A stretch of 64,000 nucleotides of DNA from UBA5734 sp964528645 (GTDB lineage: Bacteria > Bacillota > Clostridia > Saccharofermentanales > UBA5734): assembly GCA_964528645.1 (NCBI GenBank), contig CAZGSR010000003.1:1-64000 (forward strand), in the 5' to 3' direction. Shown in pieces: positions 17,389 to 26,344 of this stretch (position 1 is the first letter of the stretch; every line of letters starts with the position of its first letter). The translations under genes were made by a program, and so were the position numbers. Below the pieces are notes generated by a model. It saw only the letters and a program-made list of their open reading frames with translations. It made no database searches and had not been told where the DNA came from.

Positions 17389-17412
17389 GAAACAACCTCC
17401 CGGAGTTGGGTA

Positions 17413-18456
17413 TCAGTCTTGGGCAAAGACATTGAAGACATTATGGCTGAGATCGGTATAGAGGTCCAAGTCCCCTGTAACCCGGAGCATATAGACGACA
17501 AACAGGAGATTTGCTCCCAGGAGCCCGAGGGTCACCCAGCGGTCGCGCCGCGACATGCTTTTAAGGGCATTGGCTGTATATAGGTATTTGATCAGCTGGG
17601 CATTGCGCCGGAAGCGGTACATCTCGTTGGAAAAAGCCACCAAGGGAATCTCAATAACAGTATACAAACTGAAGCGATACATCATTTCCTGCATGGTGTG
17701 TTCCTTAGTTGTTGACTTAGTCCTGACTCTTGAGTGTTGGTCCACCCACCAAATCAGGACAAGATCAAGCGCCACGTGCATGACCTGGATCGCATAGTAA
17801 AACCAGTCAAACTCGCTGATTTCCGAAGCGATGAGTTCGGGCATCCTGTCAGGGAAAAATCTCGCAGCCAAGGATCCTGCACTGATGATTCCAAAAATCA
17901 ATACCAGTCCCCGATAAAACTTGTTCCGATCCGGTTTTACCAGCCAGGCAAAAGGTAAGTAGATCAGGCCAAAGTAATGAAACGTTGCTGACAAAGCAAA
18001 ACCACCAGCCAATGCCACCCGATTTCGGTCACGAACCAAATAAAGCGTCAGAAGGACGATCATGTACATGAATAAATTGCGTATTTGTGGCAGATCAAGG
18101 GCCAGGGGATAAACCAAATATGCCAGAGCGGCCACGCTTGCATGCTGTTTATTGGAATAAAAATAGAACACGAGAAAGGCCAGAATCCCCATCAGGAGCA
18201 GGATCGATTCAAAAGGCAGCCCTATACTATTGAACAAATGGACCAGTAGATTGTAGCCAATTTCATTTTGAGGATTATTGTTGGTATAACTGCCCAGATA
18301 ACCTTCATAGTCAGCATTCATCCGGTTGAACGCAATCAGGATGAAAACCAAGCCTGAACTGATGAAAAAAGTCACTTGATGCAGTCTTCGTGCTGGTTGG
18401 AGCCATTCCAGAAGCATAAGGCCGGTGATGATGATGGCGATCGTGGTAAAAAGCAT
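17413..18456 (-). CDS. EpsG-family polysaccharide polymerase-like membrane protein
   Basis: The 347-residue protein has about nine predicted membrane helices. The N-terminal half carries the EpsG-family pattern NRMNADYEGYLGSY followed by NEIGYNLLVHLFNSIGLPFE, and the helix LALDLPQIRNLFMYMIVLL fits the family motif with the conserved Arg-Asn. EpsG-like proteins are thought to polymerise or link repeat units at the outer membrane face in exopolysaccharide systems. It lies between the initiating transferase and the PglF-like dehydratase. It is the only Wzy/EpsG-type candidate visible, and no Wzx flippase accompanies it. Confidence 0.8.
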   Translation of the reverse strand: MLFTTIAIIITGLMLLEWLQPARRLHQVTFFISSGLVFILIAFNRMNADYEGYLGSYTNNNPQNEIGYNLLVHLFNSIGLPFESILLLMGILAFLVFYFYSNKQHASVAALAYLVYPLALDLPQIRNLFMYMIVLLTLYLVRDRNRVALAGGFALSATFHYFGLIYLPFAWLVKPDRNKFYRGLVLIFGIISAGSLAARFFPDRMPELIASEISEFDWFYYAIQVMHVALDLVLIWWVDQHSRVRTKSTTKEHTMQEMMYRFSLYTVIEIPLVAFSNEMYRFRRNAQLIKYLYTANALKSMSRRDRWVTLGLLGANLLFVVYMLRVTGDLDLYTDLSHNVFNVFAQD

Positions 18457-18504
18457 GATCTCTCCTGCATTTAATTACTGTTGGCTTTTGAGTACTCCTG
18501 ATCT

Positions 18505-20406
18505 TCAGGCAAGAACAACTTGGCTAATCAGCTCGTTTAGTTTCGAATCGTGAATCCTGATAATGGATTTGAGCTGATCGATCTCTTTGGTCAGATGCTT
18601 CTCATCGGTGATCGGACTGAGGACAAAGATTTTTTCATGACGGGTCTTGATCAACTGTTCGCGGTTGAGATAGAGTTCTTCGTACATTTTCTCACCCGGC
18701 CTGAGTCCAGTAAATTCGATCTTGATGTCGACATCAGGTTCGAAACCGTTCAACCGGATCAGGTTGATCGCCAAGTCAAGAATCTTGACTGGTTTTCCCA
18801 TATCCAGGACAAAGATCTCACCACCTTTGGCCAGTGTTCCAGCCTGGATGACCAGGCGCACCGCTTCCGGAATGGTCATGAAATAGCGCGTAATATCCGG
18901 ATGTGTGACCGTTATTTTCTGCTGGAAGCGAATCTGGTTCTGGAATAAGGGGATGACACTTCCATTGCTGCCCAGGACATTGCCAAAGCGGACAGCCGCG
19001 TACAAGGTCTGTGGAAACTGGCGGGACATGTTCTGAATGATCATTTCAGCCAGACGCTTGGTCGCGCCCATGACATTGGTCGGGTTGACTGCTTTGTCAG
19101 TGGAGATAAGGATCATGTTGCGCACGCCGGACAATCCAGCCTGACGCGCGACATTGTAGGTGCCGATGACGTTGTTTTTGACCGCTTCACCAGGGCTGTC
19201 TTCCATCAGAGGGACATGCTTGTGCGCCGCTGCATGGAAAACGATGTTTGGCTTTTCTGACTCAAACACCGCCTGCAATCGTTCGACGTCGCGGACGGAA
19301 CCGATCAGGACCTGAAAATGAACTTTGTCGCCATAGGTCAGCCGGATTTCATTTTCCAGCTGATAGGCATTATTTTCATAAATATCAAACACAACGATTT
19401 TGTGCGGATTGAACCGGGCGATCTGGCGGCATAATTCGGAACCGATCGATCCGCCACCACCGGTCACCAGGACCGACTGCTGGTTCAAATAGCTGCCGAT
19501 TTCCTGGATATCAACACGGATCTCCTCGCGGCCGAGCAAGTCCGCGATGTCGATTTCTCGGACCTGGGAAAAAGACACTTTGCCGTCGATCAGTTCATCG
19601 ATCTGAGGAACGATCTTGACCTCACAGCCGGTCTCGGAGGCCAGGTCGATGATCTGGCTGATGCTCGCCTGATCAGCACTTGGGATGGCAATGATAATCA
19701 TATCGACATGATAGGCATCGACCGCTTCCTGCAGTCTGTCCCGGCCACCAAACACCTTGAGCCCAAGGATTTTCTGGTTTCTTAGCTGCGGGTCGTCATC
19801 AACAAAAATCACCGGAACTTTATCGCGTGGGTTCTCAAGCAGGTCACGCACCAGCAGAAAACCTGCCCGGCCTGCGCCATAGACAAGGATTTTCTTAATA
19901 TGTCGATCGTCATTGACCAGTCCATTGCGAAAGATCGATCGAATCAGTGGTGCCTTGAACACATTCTGGTCGGTCTTGCGATAGCGGAACAACTGACGAT
20001 AGACCAGCCGGGTGGCCAACATGAACAGGGTCGCGAAGAGCCAATAAAGGAAATAAACCGACCAGGGAAGACGGGGCGGCTGTACCAACATTAGGGCCAC
20101 GATCAGGCCGGTCTGGATCAGGGTGCCCAGCAAGACCAATACATACTGAGTTGTACTGGCATATTGCCAGAGGTGCTTATAGAACTGCATAACAAAGAAA
20201 ACACCAATGGCAAGTACCAGGAAAACCGGCACGTATTCTTGAGCCCGCATGGCATGACGATCTGGAATGATGCCATCAAAACGGACATAAAGAGCAAGGA
20301 TTAAGGCAAAGTATACTGATAGGAGGTCAAGTAGTAAAAAAGCAATTTTCCTTAACATCAAAACCTTGAAGACGTATTTTATTAACTGGGCTGTCTTATG
20401 AATCAT
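18505..20406 (-). CDS. Membrane-bound nucleoside-diphosphate-sugar 4,6-dehydratase (PglF/CapD type)
   Basis: This 633-residue protein has four N-terminal membrane helices (about 18-150), a CoA-binding-like Rossmann domain (VYGAGRAGFLLVRDL near 178-192) and a C-terminal SDR domain starting at SVLVTGGGGSIGSELCRQIA. The catalytic signature is MGATK rather than YGATK, the Met-x-x-x-Lys form known for PglF-type retaining dehydratases, with LISTDKAVNP before it. It should convert UDP-GlcNAc to UDP-2-acetamido-2,6-dideoxy-4-keto-glucose at the membrane. PglE and PglD partners are not seen in the window. It overlaps the GT4 stop by 4 nt. Confidence 0.9.
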   Translation of the reverse strand: MIHKTAQLIKYVFKVLMLRKIAFLLLDLLSVYFALILALYVRFDGIIPDRHAMRAQEYVPVFLVLAIGVFFVMQFYKHLWQYASTTQYVLVLLGTLIQTGLIVALMLVQPPRLPWSVYFLYWLFATLFMLATRLVYRQLFRYRKTDQNVFKAPLIRSIFRNGLVNDDRHIKKILVYGAGRAGFLLVRDLLENPRDKVPVIFVDDDPQLRNQKILGLKVFGGRDRLQEAVDAYHVDMIIIAIPSADQASISQIIDLASETGCEVKIVPQIDELIDGKVSFSQVREIDIADLLGREEIRVDIQEIGSYLNQQSVLVTGGGGSIGSELCRQIARFNPHKIVVFDIYENNAYQLENEIRLTYGDKVHFQVLIGSVRDVERLQAVFESEKPNIVFHAAAHKHVPLMEDSPGEAVKNNVIGTYNVARQAGLSGVRNMILISTDKAVNPTNVMGATKRLAEMIIQNMSRQFPQTLYAAVRFGNVLGSNGSVIPLFQNQIRFQQKITVTHPDITRYFMTIPEAVRLVIQAGTLAKGGEIFVLDMGKPVKILDLAINLIRLNGFEPDVDIKIEFTGLRPGEKMYEELYLNREQLIKTRHEKIFVLSPITDEKHLTKEIDQLKSIIRIHDSKLNELISQVVLA

Positions 20407-21503
20407 GATTTGTTCACCATATTGTTTTCTTTTAGCACTTGAAATAGACGATTCCAGTCTGCGTAAAATTTTTCAAATGTAAACTTTTCTGAAATTCTAC
20501 GGGCATTCTGAGACATGCTTGCGTAGACATCAGGATTTTCCAATAATGTTTCCATTTTTGATACAAATGATTGCCTGTCCCCTTCAGATATCAGAAAGCT
20601 GTTTTTTCCATTTTCGATAATTTCGTCTAATCCATTATGGCAGCGGAAAGCAATGGCCGGCAAGCCAACCGACATAGCCTCAACCAGGGCATTGGGAAAA
20701 CCCTCATATCGTGAAGTCATCAGGTAAGCATCTGATGAACACAGTTCTGCATAGATTTCTCGAGTACTGCCAGTAAAAATGACAGCTTCTTGAATCCCAA
20801 GATCGTTCACTTTTTTTATGAGACTTTCCTTCTCTTTGCCATCACCAAGGATCTTCAAGCAAGTATTTGAATGTTTGGCATGAATGGATGCAAACAGCTC
20901 CAACATCAAATCCAGACGTTTGTTTTTACTGAATCTGGTCATCGTAACAAACGTAAAAATGCGATCTCCCATAATCAGTCGATTTAGTTCTTTGTGACAT
21001 GGAGGTGTGATAATTGGATTGTGTATTGTAATTGTTTTGTTGTTGTAACGACCAGCTGCGAAACTATGAAACGAGTCAAATAGAACTGTAATCCTTTCTG
21101 CACGTTGATAAGCGATAAAACGCAATAATCGCCAGATTCTATCCAGTTTCGTATGAACAGGGTCGCCTCGCTCTGACACAATGAGGGGTGTGCGTATACC
21201 AATATGTGCAAGACCTGCAATGATATTTATATTATGGATAAAGGATATGAAAAGGTCCGGTTGCTCGATTCTCAAATAATGCCGCATTACAAAAATCGAT
21301 TGCAAGATGTTTTTCTTTGTCATTTGTTTCCCTGATATGACATCCCTGACGATTATAGATGCCAAATCAAAGCGCGGTGATGTTTGCCGTCGTGCCAACA
21401 GCAAAGTGACGGCATGACCGTTTTTCGCTGCTTCCAAAGCCAGTAATTGCGCTATTTTCCCGGCTCCGCCTGAAAAGTCATCAACGGCAATCGAAATTTT
21501 CAA
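20403..21503 (-). CDS. Family 4 glycosyltransferase
   Basis: This is a GT-B retaining transferase of 366 residues. The N-terminal acceptor domain starts MKISIAVDDFSGGAGKIAQL; the donor domain has FVTMTRFSKNKRLDLMLELF, CLKILGDGKEKE and MTSRYEGFPNALVEAMSVGL with the EX7E pattern. It resembles the GalNAc transferases PglA/PglJ and other CPS GT4 proteins. The coding DNA is AT-rich like the three genes upstream of it, unlike the GC-richer genes from 24541 on. Its stop overlaps the dehydratase start. A 67-nt AT-rich spacer precedes it. Confidence 0.85.
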   Translation of the reverse strand: MKISIAVDDFSGGAGKIAQLLALEAAKNGHAVTLLLARRQTSPRFDLASIIVRDVISGKQMTKKNILQSIFVMRHYLRIEQPDLFISFIHNINIIAGLAHIGIRTPLIVSERGDPVHTKLDRIWRLLRFIAYQRAERITVLFDSFHSFAAGRYNNKTITIHNPIITPPCHKELNRLIMGDRIFTFVTMTRFSKNKRLDLMLELFASIHAKHSNTCLKILGDGKEKESLIKKVNDLGIQEAVIFTGSTREIYAELCSSDAYLMTSRYEGFPNALVEAMSVGLPAIAFRCHNGLDEIIENGKNSFLISEGDRQSFVSKMETLLENPDVYASMSQNARRISEKFTFEKFYADWNRLFQVLKENNMVNKS

Positions 21504-21570
21504 AGGGATACACCCATGCCTTAACTATTTTTTTAATCATCAGAATTGTAACACACATATTTGCTAGAAA

Positions 21571-22626
21571 CTATCCGACGATAGAGTGTCCCTGCTTTCT
21601 GCGAATGTAATCACAAAACGCTGTGACGAACTCAAATTCCGGAACGGATTTCCTTTTAATAAATTGCCAGTATCCTGTTTCGTCACATTCGTAATAGCCA
21701 GAAGACAATGTAAGAGCTTTGAGTCCAAAAGACACACACTGGAATTCCACTAAATGATGATTTGTACCATCAAATCCAATATCTAAAGATAGGAACGGTG
21801 AATCAATTACACATGTACAATGTCTGGCAAATTCTAAAACACCTTGGATTTCATCAGGGTTGACATCGACAAATTGTCCACTTCCACTCGCCCGGAAATC
21901 ATTCTGCCGATTTTGCCGATGCAAAACAAAAAAGTGACTGCTAAAGGCAAGCACTTTGTAATCGCCAGTCATATTGGGAATAAAATTCTGGATTACAAAT
22001 TTCGAATTATGGAAATTAATAGGACCTTGTCTAGTCAGTGCGCGAATGAAATTACGGATTGTAAATATGGTAGCAAAATCGGAACCTCTCAGTCTGGCCA
22101 GTTTTCGAGTGATGCTAGATAGATGTGATTTTGATTGAACTAAAGCAACCCCCTGGCTGCCAGCGCCTGAAGCAGACTTAAGCACAGCTGGCCAAGAATG
22201 ATTCGCTTCCAAAGCCATTTTCCTTGAAGGATAAAACTCTGATTTGATTGTGTTCAATCGAGGGTCGGAAAATGATTGACGGAGAAGTTCCATCATGACT
22301 TTATTATGATGGGCACGAAAATAGGGAAACGAGGGAACAAGTATTGCCCCTCTGAGCTCAAGCCAAACGAGAACATCCTCAATGAAACTTTTGCTTCCCT
22401 CATTGAAATCCTCAGATGATGTATAAAGGATGTATGTTCCTTGATAAGCTTTGCTGAAATCGAGCAAAGCTACATTTGCCACTTCTACTTCAAATCCGGC
22501 CGATTCAAAAGCAGAACACATCACAGTAATATCCAAGGACTCCGTCTGGTTTCGGTCATTGTACTTTTTCCAAAACCAGCCCCTTGTGTCACAAAGAAGC
22601 AAGACCTTCGATGTAAGCTGCGCCAT
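21571..22626 (-). CDS. ATP-grasp domain protein, putative carboxylate ligase
   Basis: The protein of 351 residues shows an ATP-grasp layout. Near residues 145-165 is SWPAVLKSASGAGSQGVALV (ATP-binding lysine and glycine-rich loop), then FVIQNFIPNMTGDYKVLAF (adenine and acid contacts), and in the last third PFLSLDIGFDG and HHLVEFQ, where metal ligands are expected. ATP-grasp enzymes join a carboxylate to an amine, thiol or hydroxyl through an acyl-phosphate. It begins at ATG 22626, just inside the end of the ABC-transporter gene, with AAGG as ribosome site. Context suggests ligation of an amino acid or other acid to the glycan, or to its lipid-linked precursor. The substrate is unknown. Confidence 0.75.
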   Translation of the reverse strand: MAQLTSKVLLLCDTRGWFWKKYNDRNQTESLDITVMCSAFESAGFEVEVANVALLDFSKAYQGTYILYTSSEDFNEGSKSFIEDVLVWLELRGAILVPSFPYFRAHHNKVMMELLRQSFSDPRLNTIKSEFYPSRKMALEANHSWPAVLKSASGAGSQGVALVQSKSHLSSITRKLARLRGSDFATIFTIRNFIRALTRQGPINFHNSKFVIQNFIPNMTGDYKVLAFSSHFFVLHRQNRQNDFRASGSGQFVDVNPDEIQGVLEFARHCTCVIDSPFLSLDIGFDGTNHHLVEFQCVSFGLKALTLSSGYYECDETGYWQFIKRKSVPEFEFVTAFCDYIRRKQGHSIVG

Positions 22627-22627
22627 G

Positions 22628-24508
22628 CTATTCAACCTTGGCCATTTTCATGAATTTGGGATTGTGTGTGATTAGATAGTCATAATTTCCATGATCAATG
22701 ATTCTGCCACTTTCTAACAGGAAAATGTCATCGCATACTTTTAGTGTATTCAAGCGATGTGCAATGATCAAGATGGTTCGGACGCTGGACTGAGTATGAA
22801 TGCCTGAAAGCACTTTTTCTTCTGTGGTTCCATCCAAAGCACTGGTAGCTTCATCCAGAATCAGGACAGACGGAGAACGGTAAAGCGCTCGAGCCAAACC
22901 TATCCTCTGCCGCTGTCCTCCACTGAGACGCACACCACGTTCACCAACCATGGTCAAGTATCCGTCTTTGAGCTGAGTTTCGATGAACTCGTCGATCGCT
23001 GCAATGTTTGCAGCCTTTTTGGCCATTTCCAAATCGATGTTTTTCTCAGGCACACCAAAGGCGATGTTCTTCAGTATCGTGTCATCAATTAAGAAGATAT
23101 CTTGAGGTACATATCCAATCATTTTTCGCCAGGAGTTTACATTTTGCTCCGAAACCAGAACATCATCAACTCGAAATTCGCCTTTTGATGGTTGCAACAA
23201 TCCAAGAAAGATATCAATCAAAGTTGTTTTTCCAGCACCCGTTGTGCCAGCAAACCCTACGATACTGTTCTTGGAAACCGTCAAACTGAGCTGGTCAATG
23301 ATTTTGTTTGAATTTTGATAATAGAAATCAATCTGATTCAGAGTGATTTCTCGTTCAAATAGAATATTGTCTTGAACAGTGGCCATGGTATCTGTTGAAT
23401 GATCCTGTTTGATCAATGTTTCAGAACCAGTTTTTTTCAGTGATAATTCTTGCATGTCTTGATAGACTTTTTCCAAGATGGGTTGGTTGTGGTAGAGCGT
23501 GATTGCAGCCCGGAAAATTCTGCTTAAGGCAGGCATCAGTCGATAGCCTGCAAAGGCAAATAAGCTTACGGTGGGAATGAAGGAATCAATGTCATACCCT
23601 CTGAGTATCAAAATGATGATTGCCACAATGATCGCCGAAAATACCAAAGCCTCCATGGCGAAGTTCGGGATGTCTGCAATGAGCTTGGCAAAGCTTTGGT
23701 ATGTTGAGTACTTTTTCGCCGCTTTTTTATATCGGTTGAGAAAATAATCTTCAAGATTCAATGCCTTGGTAATTTTGATGCTGTTTAATGCTTCATGAGC
23801 CGTGCGATGTCTTTCCCGGTTAAATTGGTTGACTAATTGACCACTTTTGAGCAGTCTTGTTCGCACAAAAAATGTCAGTCCACCATAAGTGATTCCAAAA
23901 AATACAAACATTGCCAATGTCGTTTTCAAGTCAACCAGCAGGAGTGTAATAATCAACGCCAACGTCATAAACGAGCTGATCACCAATTCCAGGATGTTTG
24001 ACAAATAATTGCTTCCTAAATTATTGACATTACCAAGAATGTTCATGCCAAGTTCGCTGGAATTGCTCTGAAGGAAAAACTCATATGGATGAGACAAATA
24101 TCGCCCTAACAAGCGATGCGACAAGCCATAATTGATATTGAGAACGAAGCGGTTCTTTAACCAGGTTGTAATTGAAGACATAATTCCTGAAACGACCAGT
24201 AATCCAATAACAATGGAACCTAAAAACACAATAAACCGGTTATCGTCTGTGAATCGAAACAGATCATAAATCATGATCAAATAGGTGTTTTCATGAATCG
24301 AATCGATATTCATGACAATGTTGATAAATGGCATCATCGAAAAAACACCAGTTGACTGGATGATTGCTGTCACTAGACTGAAGACATATAGTATTGTAAT
24401 TTGCCATTTTTCACGCTTAGTGAATAGTGACATTAACATCCTAAGAGCACTGGGGTTTTCCGATTTATTGTTGTCTTGTCCACTTTTCTCTTCTTTTGTT
24501 TTTTCCAC
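22628..24508 (-). CDS. ABC transporter, fused permease-ATPase (PglK/MsbA-like flippase)
   Basis: This 626-residue half-transporter has six membrane helices in residues 40-340 and one ATPase domain. The ATPase has Walker A VGFAGTTGAGKTTLIDIFLG, Q-loop YVPQDIFLI, signature LSGGQRQRIGLARAL, Walker B SVLILDEATSALD and the H-loop IIAHRL. Among glycan loci such exporters include PglK, which flips lipid-linked oligosaccharides, so this is a likely flippase for units begun by the PglC-type enzyme. It is the second ABC system in the run, beside the Wzm/Wzt pair at 40317-41846. The next gene (ATP-grasp) starts inside its last codons. Confidence 0.88.
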   Translation of the reverse strand: MEKTKEEKSGQDNNKSENPSALRMLMSLFTKREKWQITILYVFSLVTAIIQSTGVFSMMPFINIVMNIDSIHENTYLIMIYDLFRFTDDNRFIVFLGSIVIGLLVVSGIMSSITTWLKNRFVLNINYGLSHRLLGRYLSHPYEFFLQSNSSELGMNILGNVNNLGSNYLSNILELVISSFMTLALIITLLLVDLKTTLAMFVFFGITYGGLTFFVRTRLLKSGQLVNQFNRERHRTAHEALNSIKITKALNLEDYFLNRYKKAAKKYSTYQSFAKLIADIPNFAMEALVFSAIIVAIIILILRGYDIDSFIPTVSLFAFAGYRLMPALSRIFRAAITLYHNQPILEKVYQDMQELSLKKTGSETLIKQDHSTDTMATVQDNILFEREITLNQIDFYYQNSNKIIDQLSLTVSKNSIVGFAGTTGAGKTTLIDIFLGLLQPSKGEFRVDDVLVSEQNVNSWRKMIGYVPQDIFLIDDTILKNIAFGVPEKNIDLEMAKKAANIAAIDEFIETQLKDGYLTMVGERGVRLSGGQRQRIGLARALYRSPSVLILDEATSALDGTTEEKVLSGIHTQSSVRTILIIAHRLNTLKVCDDIFLLESGRIIDHGNYDYLITHNPKFMKMAKVE

Positions 24509-24540
24509 TCAGTCTATCCTCCACAAATATTTGAGGTTCA

Positions 24541-25413
24541 TTATTTTTTCTTATTATGCGGCCATTTCTTGATGGCTGGGTTGGTCCAGATACCCATATC
24601 TTTTATCGCAAGATCTGCTGTTGCGATCTGATGGTTCCAGAGGACAAAAGGCAATGACACCTGATCCCTCTTGGAATAATGTAGAAATTCCTGCCACCAT
24701 TCTGCCATCAATGCCTGGCAATTGGGATTTCCTGTCTGCCGCACGATAAAGCCACCTTCAAGCATACCATATTTTACTGGCATCCCGCTGGAATGCAAGT
24801 GTTTTGCATGGGCTCGCAATTCCTCAGCGGAACCTTTTCCTAATTTGATGCAGGTTTCGATTTCATCATACACACAGTGCCGCAGAGGATGGCGAAACAT
24901 GCGCAGGCCTTGTGCAGGCATATCCTGGATAAACTCTGTCAGATCGGTCCGGGCCTGGAACTTGCCGTCGAGGTAAATCGTATAGGCATACTCCGGGAAG
25001 AACCGGTCAGGAAACATTTTAACATATCGATTGGCCAGAATTTGGTTCTGGGCGATCTCAGCCGGGATTCGTTCGGTTGTCATCACCTGCCAGGAGCTGT
25101 CAGGACGGACTGGTTGATCAGTGAAGATAAAGAAGTCACAATTGTCCGGTACAAATATTGGTTCATGGATCTCATCCACCGAACCGAAGATGGCTGTATA
25201 GATTGCGATCCGGTGTTTAGAGAAATAGTTTGGCTGGACTTCTTGAACATGAGAGTGATCCGGTTTGCCAAGCAGCAGCCGAGAATACCGTTGCAGGCGG
25301 TCAAGCAGGATCTTCTTCAAATCCGCATTAACTTCAGCCTGGAGGTACAGGGTTTTCAGCTCGGTCATCAGCCGGATATGCTGGGTCGTACGGATTGGAT
25401 CAGTGGGATACAT
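24541..25413 (-). CDS. DUF616 / TOD1-MUCI70-like glycosyltransferase domain protein
   Basis: The 290-residue protein has IAIYTAIFGSVDEIHEP (about 74-90), FFIFTDQPV, YTIYLDGKFQ (a possible metal site) and the run FRHPLRHCVYDEIE followed by GMLEGGFIVRQ. This arrangement matches the DUF616 / TOD1-MUCI70 glycosyltransferase-like family found beside rhamnan and capsule genes. It starts at ATG 25413 with GAGGGGG upstream and overlaps the preceding GT2 gene by 14 nt. A GT-A-like transfer role is probable. The substrate is unknown. Confidence 0.75.
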   Translation of the reverse strand: MYPTDPIRTTQHIRLMTELKTLYLQAEVNADLKKILLDRLQRYSRLLLGKPDHSHVQEVQPNYFSKHRIAIYTAIFGSVDEIHEPIFVPDNCDFFIFTDQPVRPDSSWQVMTTERIPAEIAQNQILANRYVKMFPDRFFPEYAYTIYLDGKFQARTDLTEFIQDMPAQGLRMFRHPLRHCVYDEIETCIKLGKGSAEELRAHAKHLHSSGMPVKYGMLEGGFIVRQTGNPNCQALMAEWWQEFLHYSKRDQVSLPFVLWNHQIATADLAIKDMGIWTNPAIKKWPHNKKK

Positions 25414-26344
25414 GTTTGGCCCCCTCTTCTTCTCGTTCGCTCCCAGTCATGTCAGCCAGAAATTGGTCTGGATGGGCCATCAGATCTGAAAGTTGCCTGA
25501 GGGAGTCCCGTTCATGCTTCAGTTTGAAGATCCGTTTCTGCCGTGTTGTCTGGTTGAGGGTCTGGGTCGCGCGGTCCTCTTTGTGCAGTATCTGAAGATT
25601 GGGGGCAAAGAGCAGGCGCAGGTTCTCCTGTTGGGCAAAAGCCCAGAGGATTTCTTCCTCACAATAGAGAAAGGTGCCTGAAAAAAGGCCGTTGAAACGC
25701 TGAATATAGGTGGGAGAAAAAACCAGGCAGCTGCCGTGCAGGACGACATTGACCTGTGGTTGATCAGTTATGCCAGCATGATGTAATCTGCCTGATTGGA
25801 CTGGCCTGAGCGATTTTTTCAGATGATCCCAGCCAATCAGCAGCTCGTAAAGGCCGGTCTGGTTCAGCCAGAGGTCACGCCGGGTTTGGCGGATTTTTGC
25901 AGCGACTTCTGCCTGGGTGTAACCGCGGCTGGCTTTGGGATTCTGGTGCTGTTGATCGAGGGTCAGGATGTCTGGTCCGAGCACGTCAAACGGTGTGTTT
26001 TCGTAGATGCGGAGCAGTTTCGCCAGAAAATCGTGCTGCTCAATCTCGGTGTCGTTATTCAGCAGGATGATGAAATCCGCTTTTAAGTTATGTTTGGCAT
26101 AAGTATAGCCAGCGTTGTTTCCGCGGGCGAAGCCAATGTTTTCCGGCAGGGCAACGAAATGGACATCTGGGCATGAACCATACTGCTGCTGAAGGGATTC
26201 GAGGCTGCCATTGTGGGAAGCATTGTCAACGACGACGATCTGTCGCTCGAGGATCACCGGTAGCTCCAGTTGTAAGAGCGACTCGAGGCACTCCCGAGTC
26301 TCCTGCAACGTCTTATAATGCAAGATCACAAAAGAGACCATCAT
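25400..26344 (-). CDS. GT2 rhamnosyltransferase-like protein (WbbL/RfbF group)
   Basis: This 314-residue protein begins VSFVILHYKTLQETRECLES and shows IVVVDNASHNGS and FIILLNNDTEIEQ, the GT2 sites with Asn-Asn-Asp instead of DXD typical of the WbbL / N-acetylglucosaminyl-diphospho-decaprenol rhamnosyltransferase group. The C-terminal third has GSCLVFSPTYIQRF and FLYCEEEILWAFAQQ, the usual acceptor-side EEEI block. It overlaps both neighbours (ATGA upstream). Rhamnose-type substrate names from the family should not be taken as proof, since no rml genes are seen. Confidence 0.85.
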   Translation of the reverse strand: MMVSFVILHYKTLQETRECLESLLQLELPVILERQIVVVDNASHNGSLESLQQQYGSCPDVHFVALPENIGFARGNNAGYTYAKHNLKADFIILLNNDTEIEQHDFLAKLLRIYENTPFDVLGPDILTLDQQHQNPKASRGYTQAEVAAKIRQTRRDLWLNQTGLYELLIGWDHLKKSLRPVQSGRLHHAGITDQPQVNVVLHGSCLVFSPTYIQRFNGLFSGTFLYCEEEILWAFAQQENLRLLFAPNLQILHKEDRATQTLNQTTRQKRIFKLKHERDSLRQLSDLMAHPDQFLADMTGSEREEEGAKHVSH

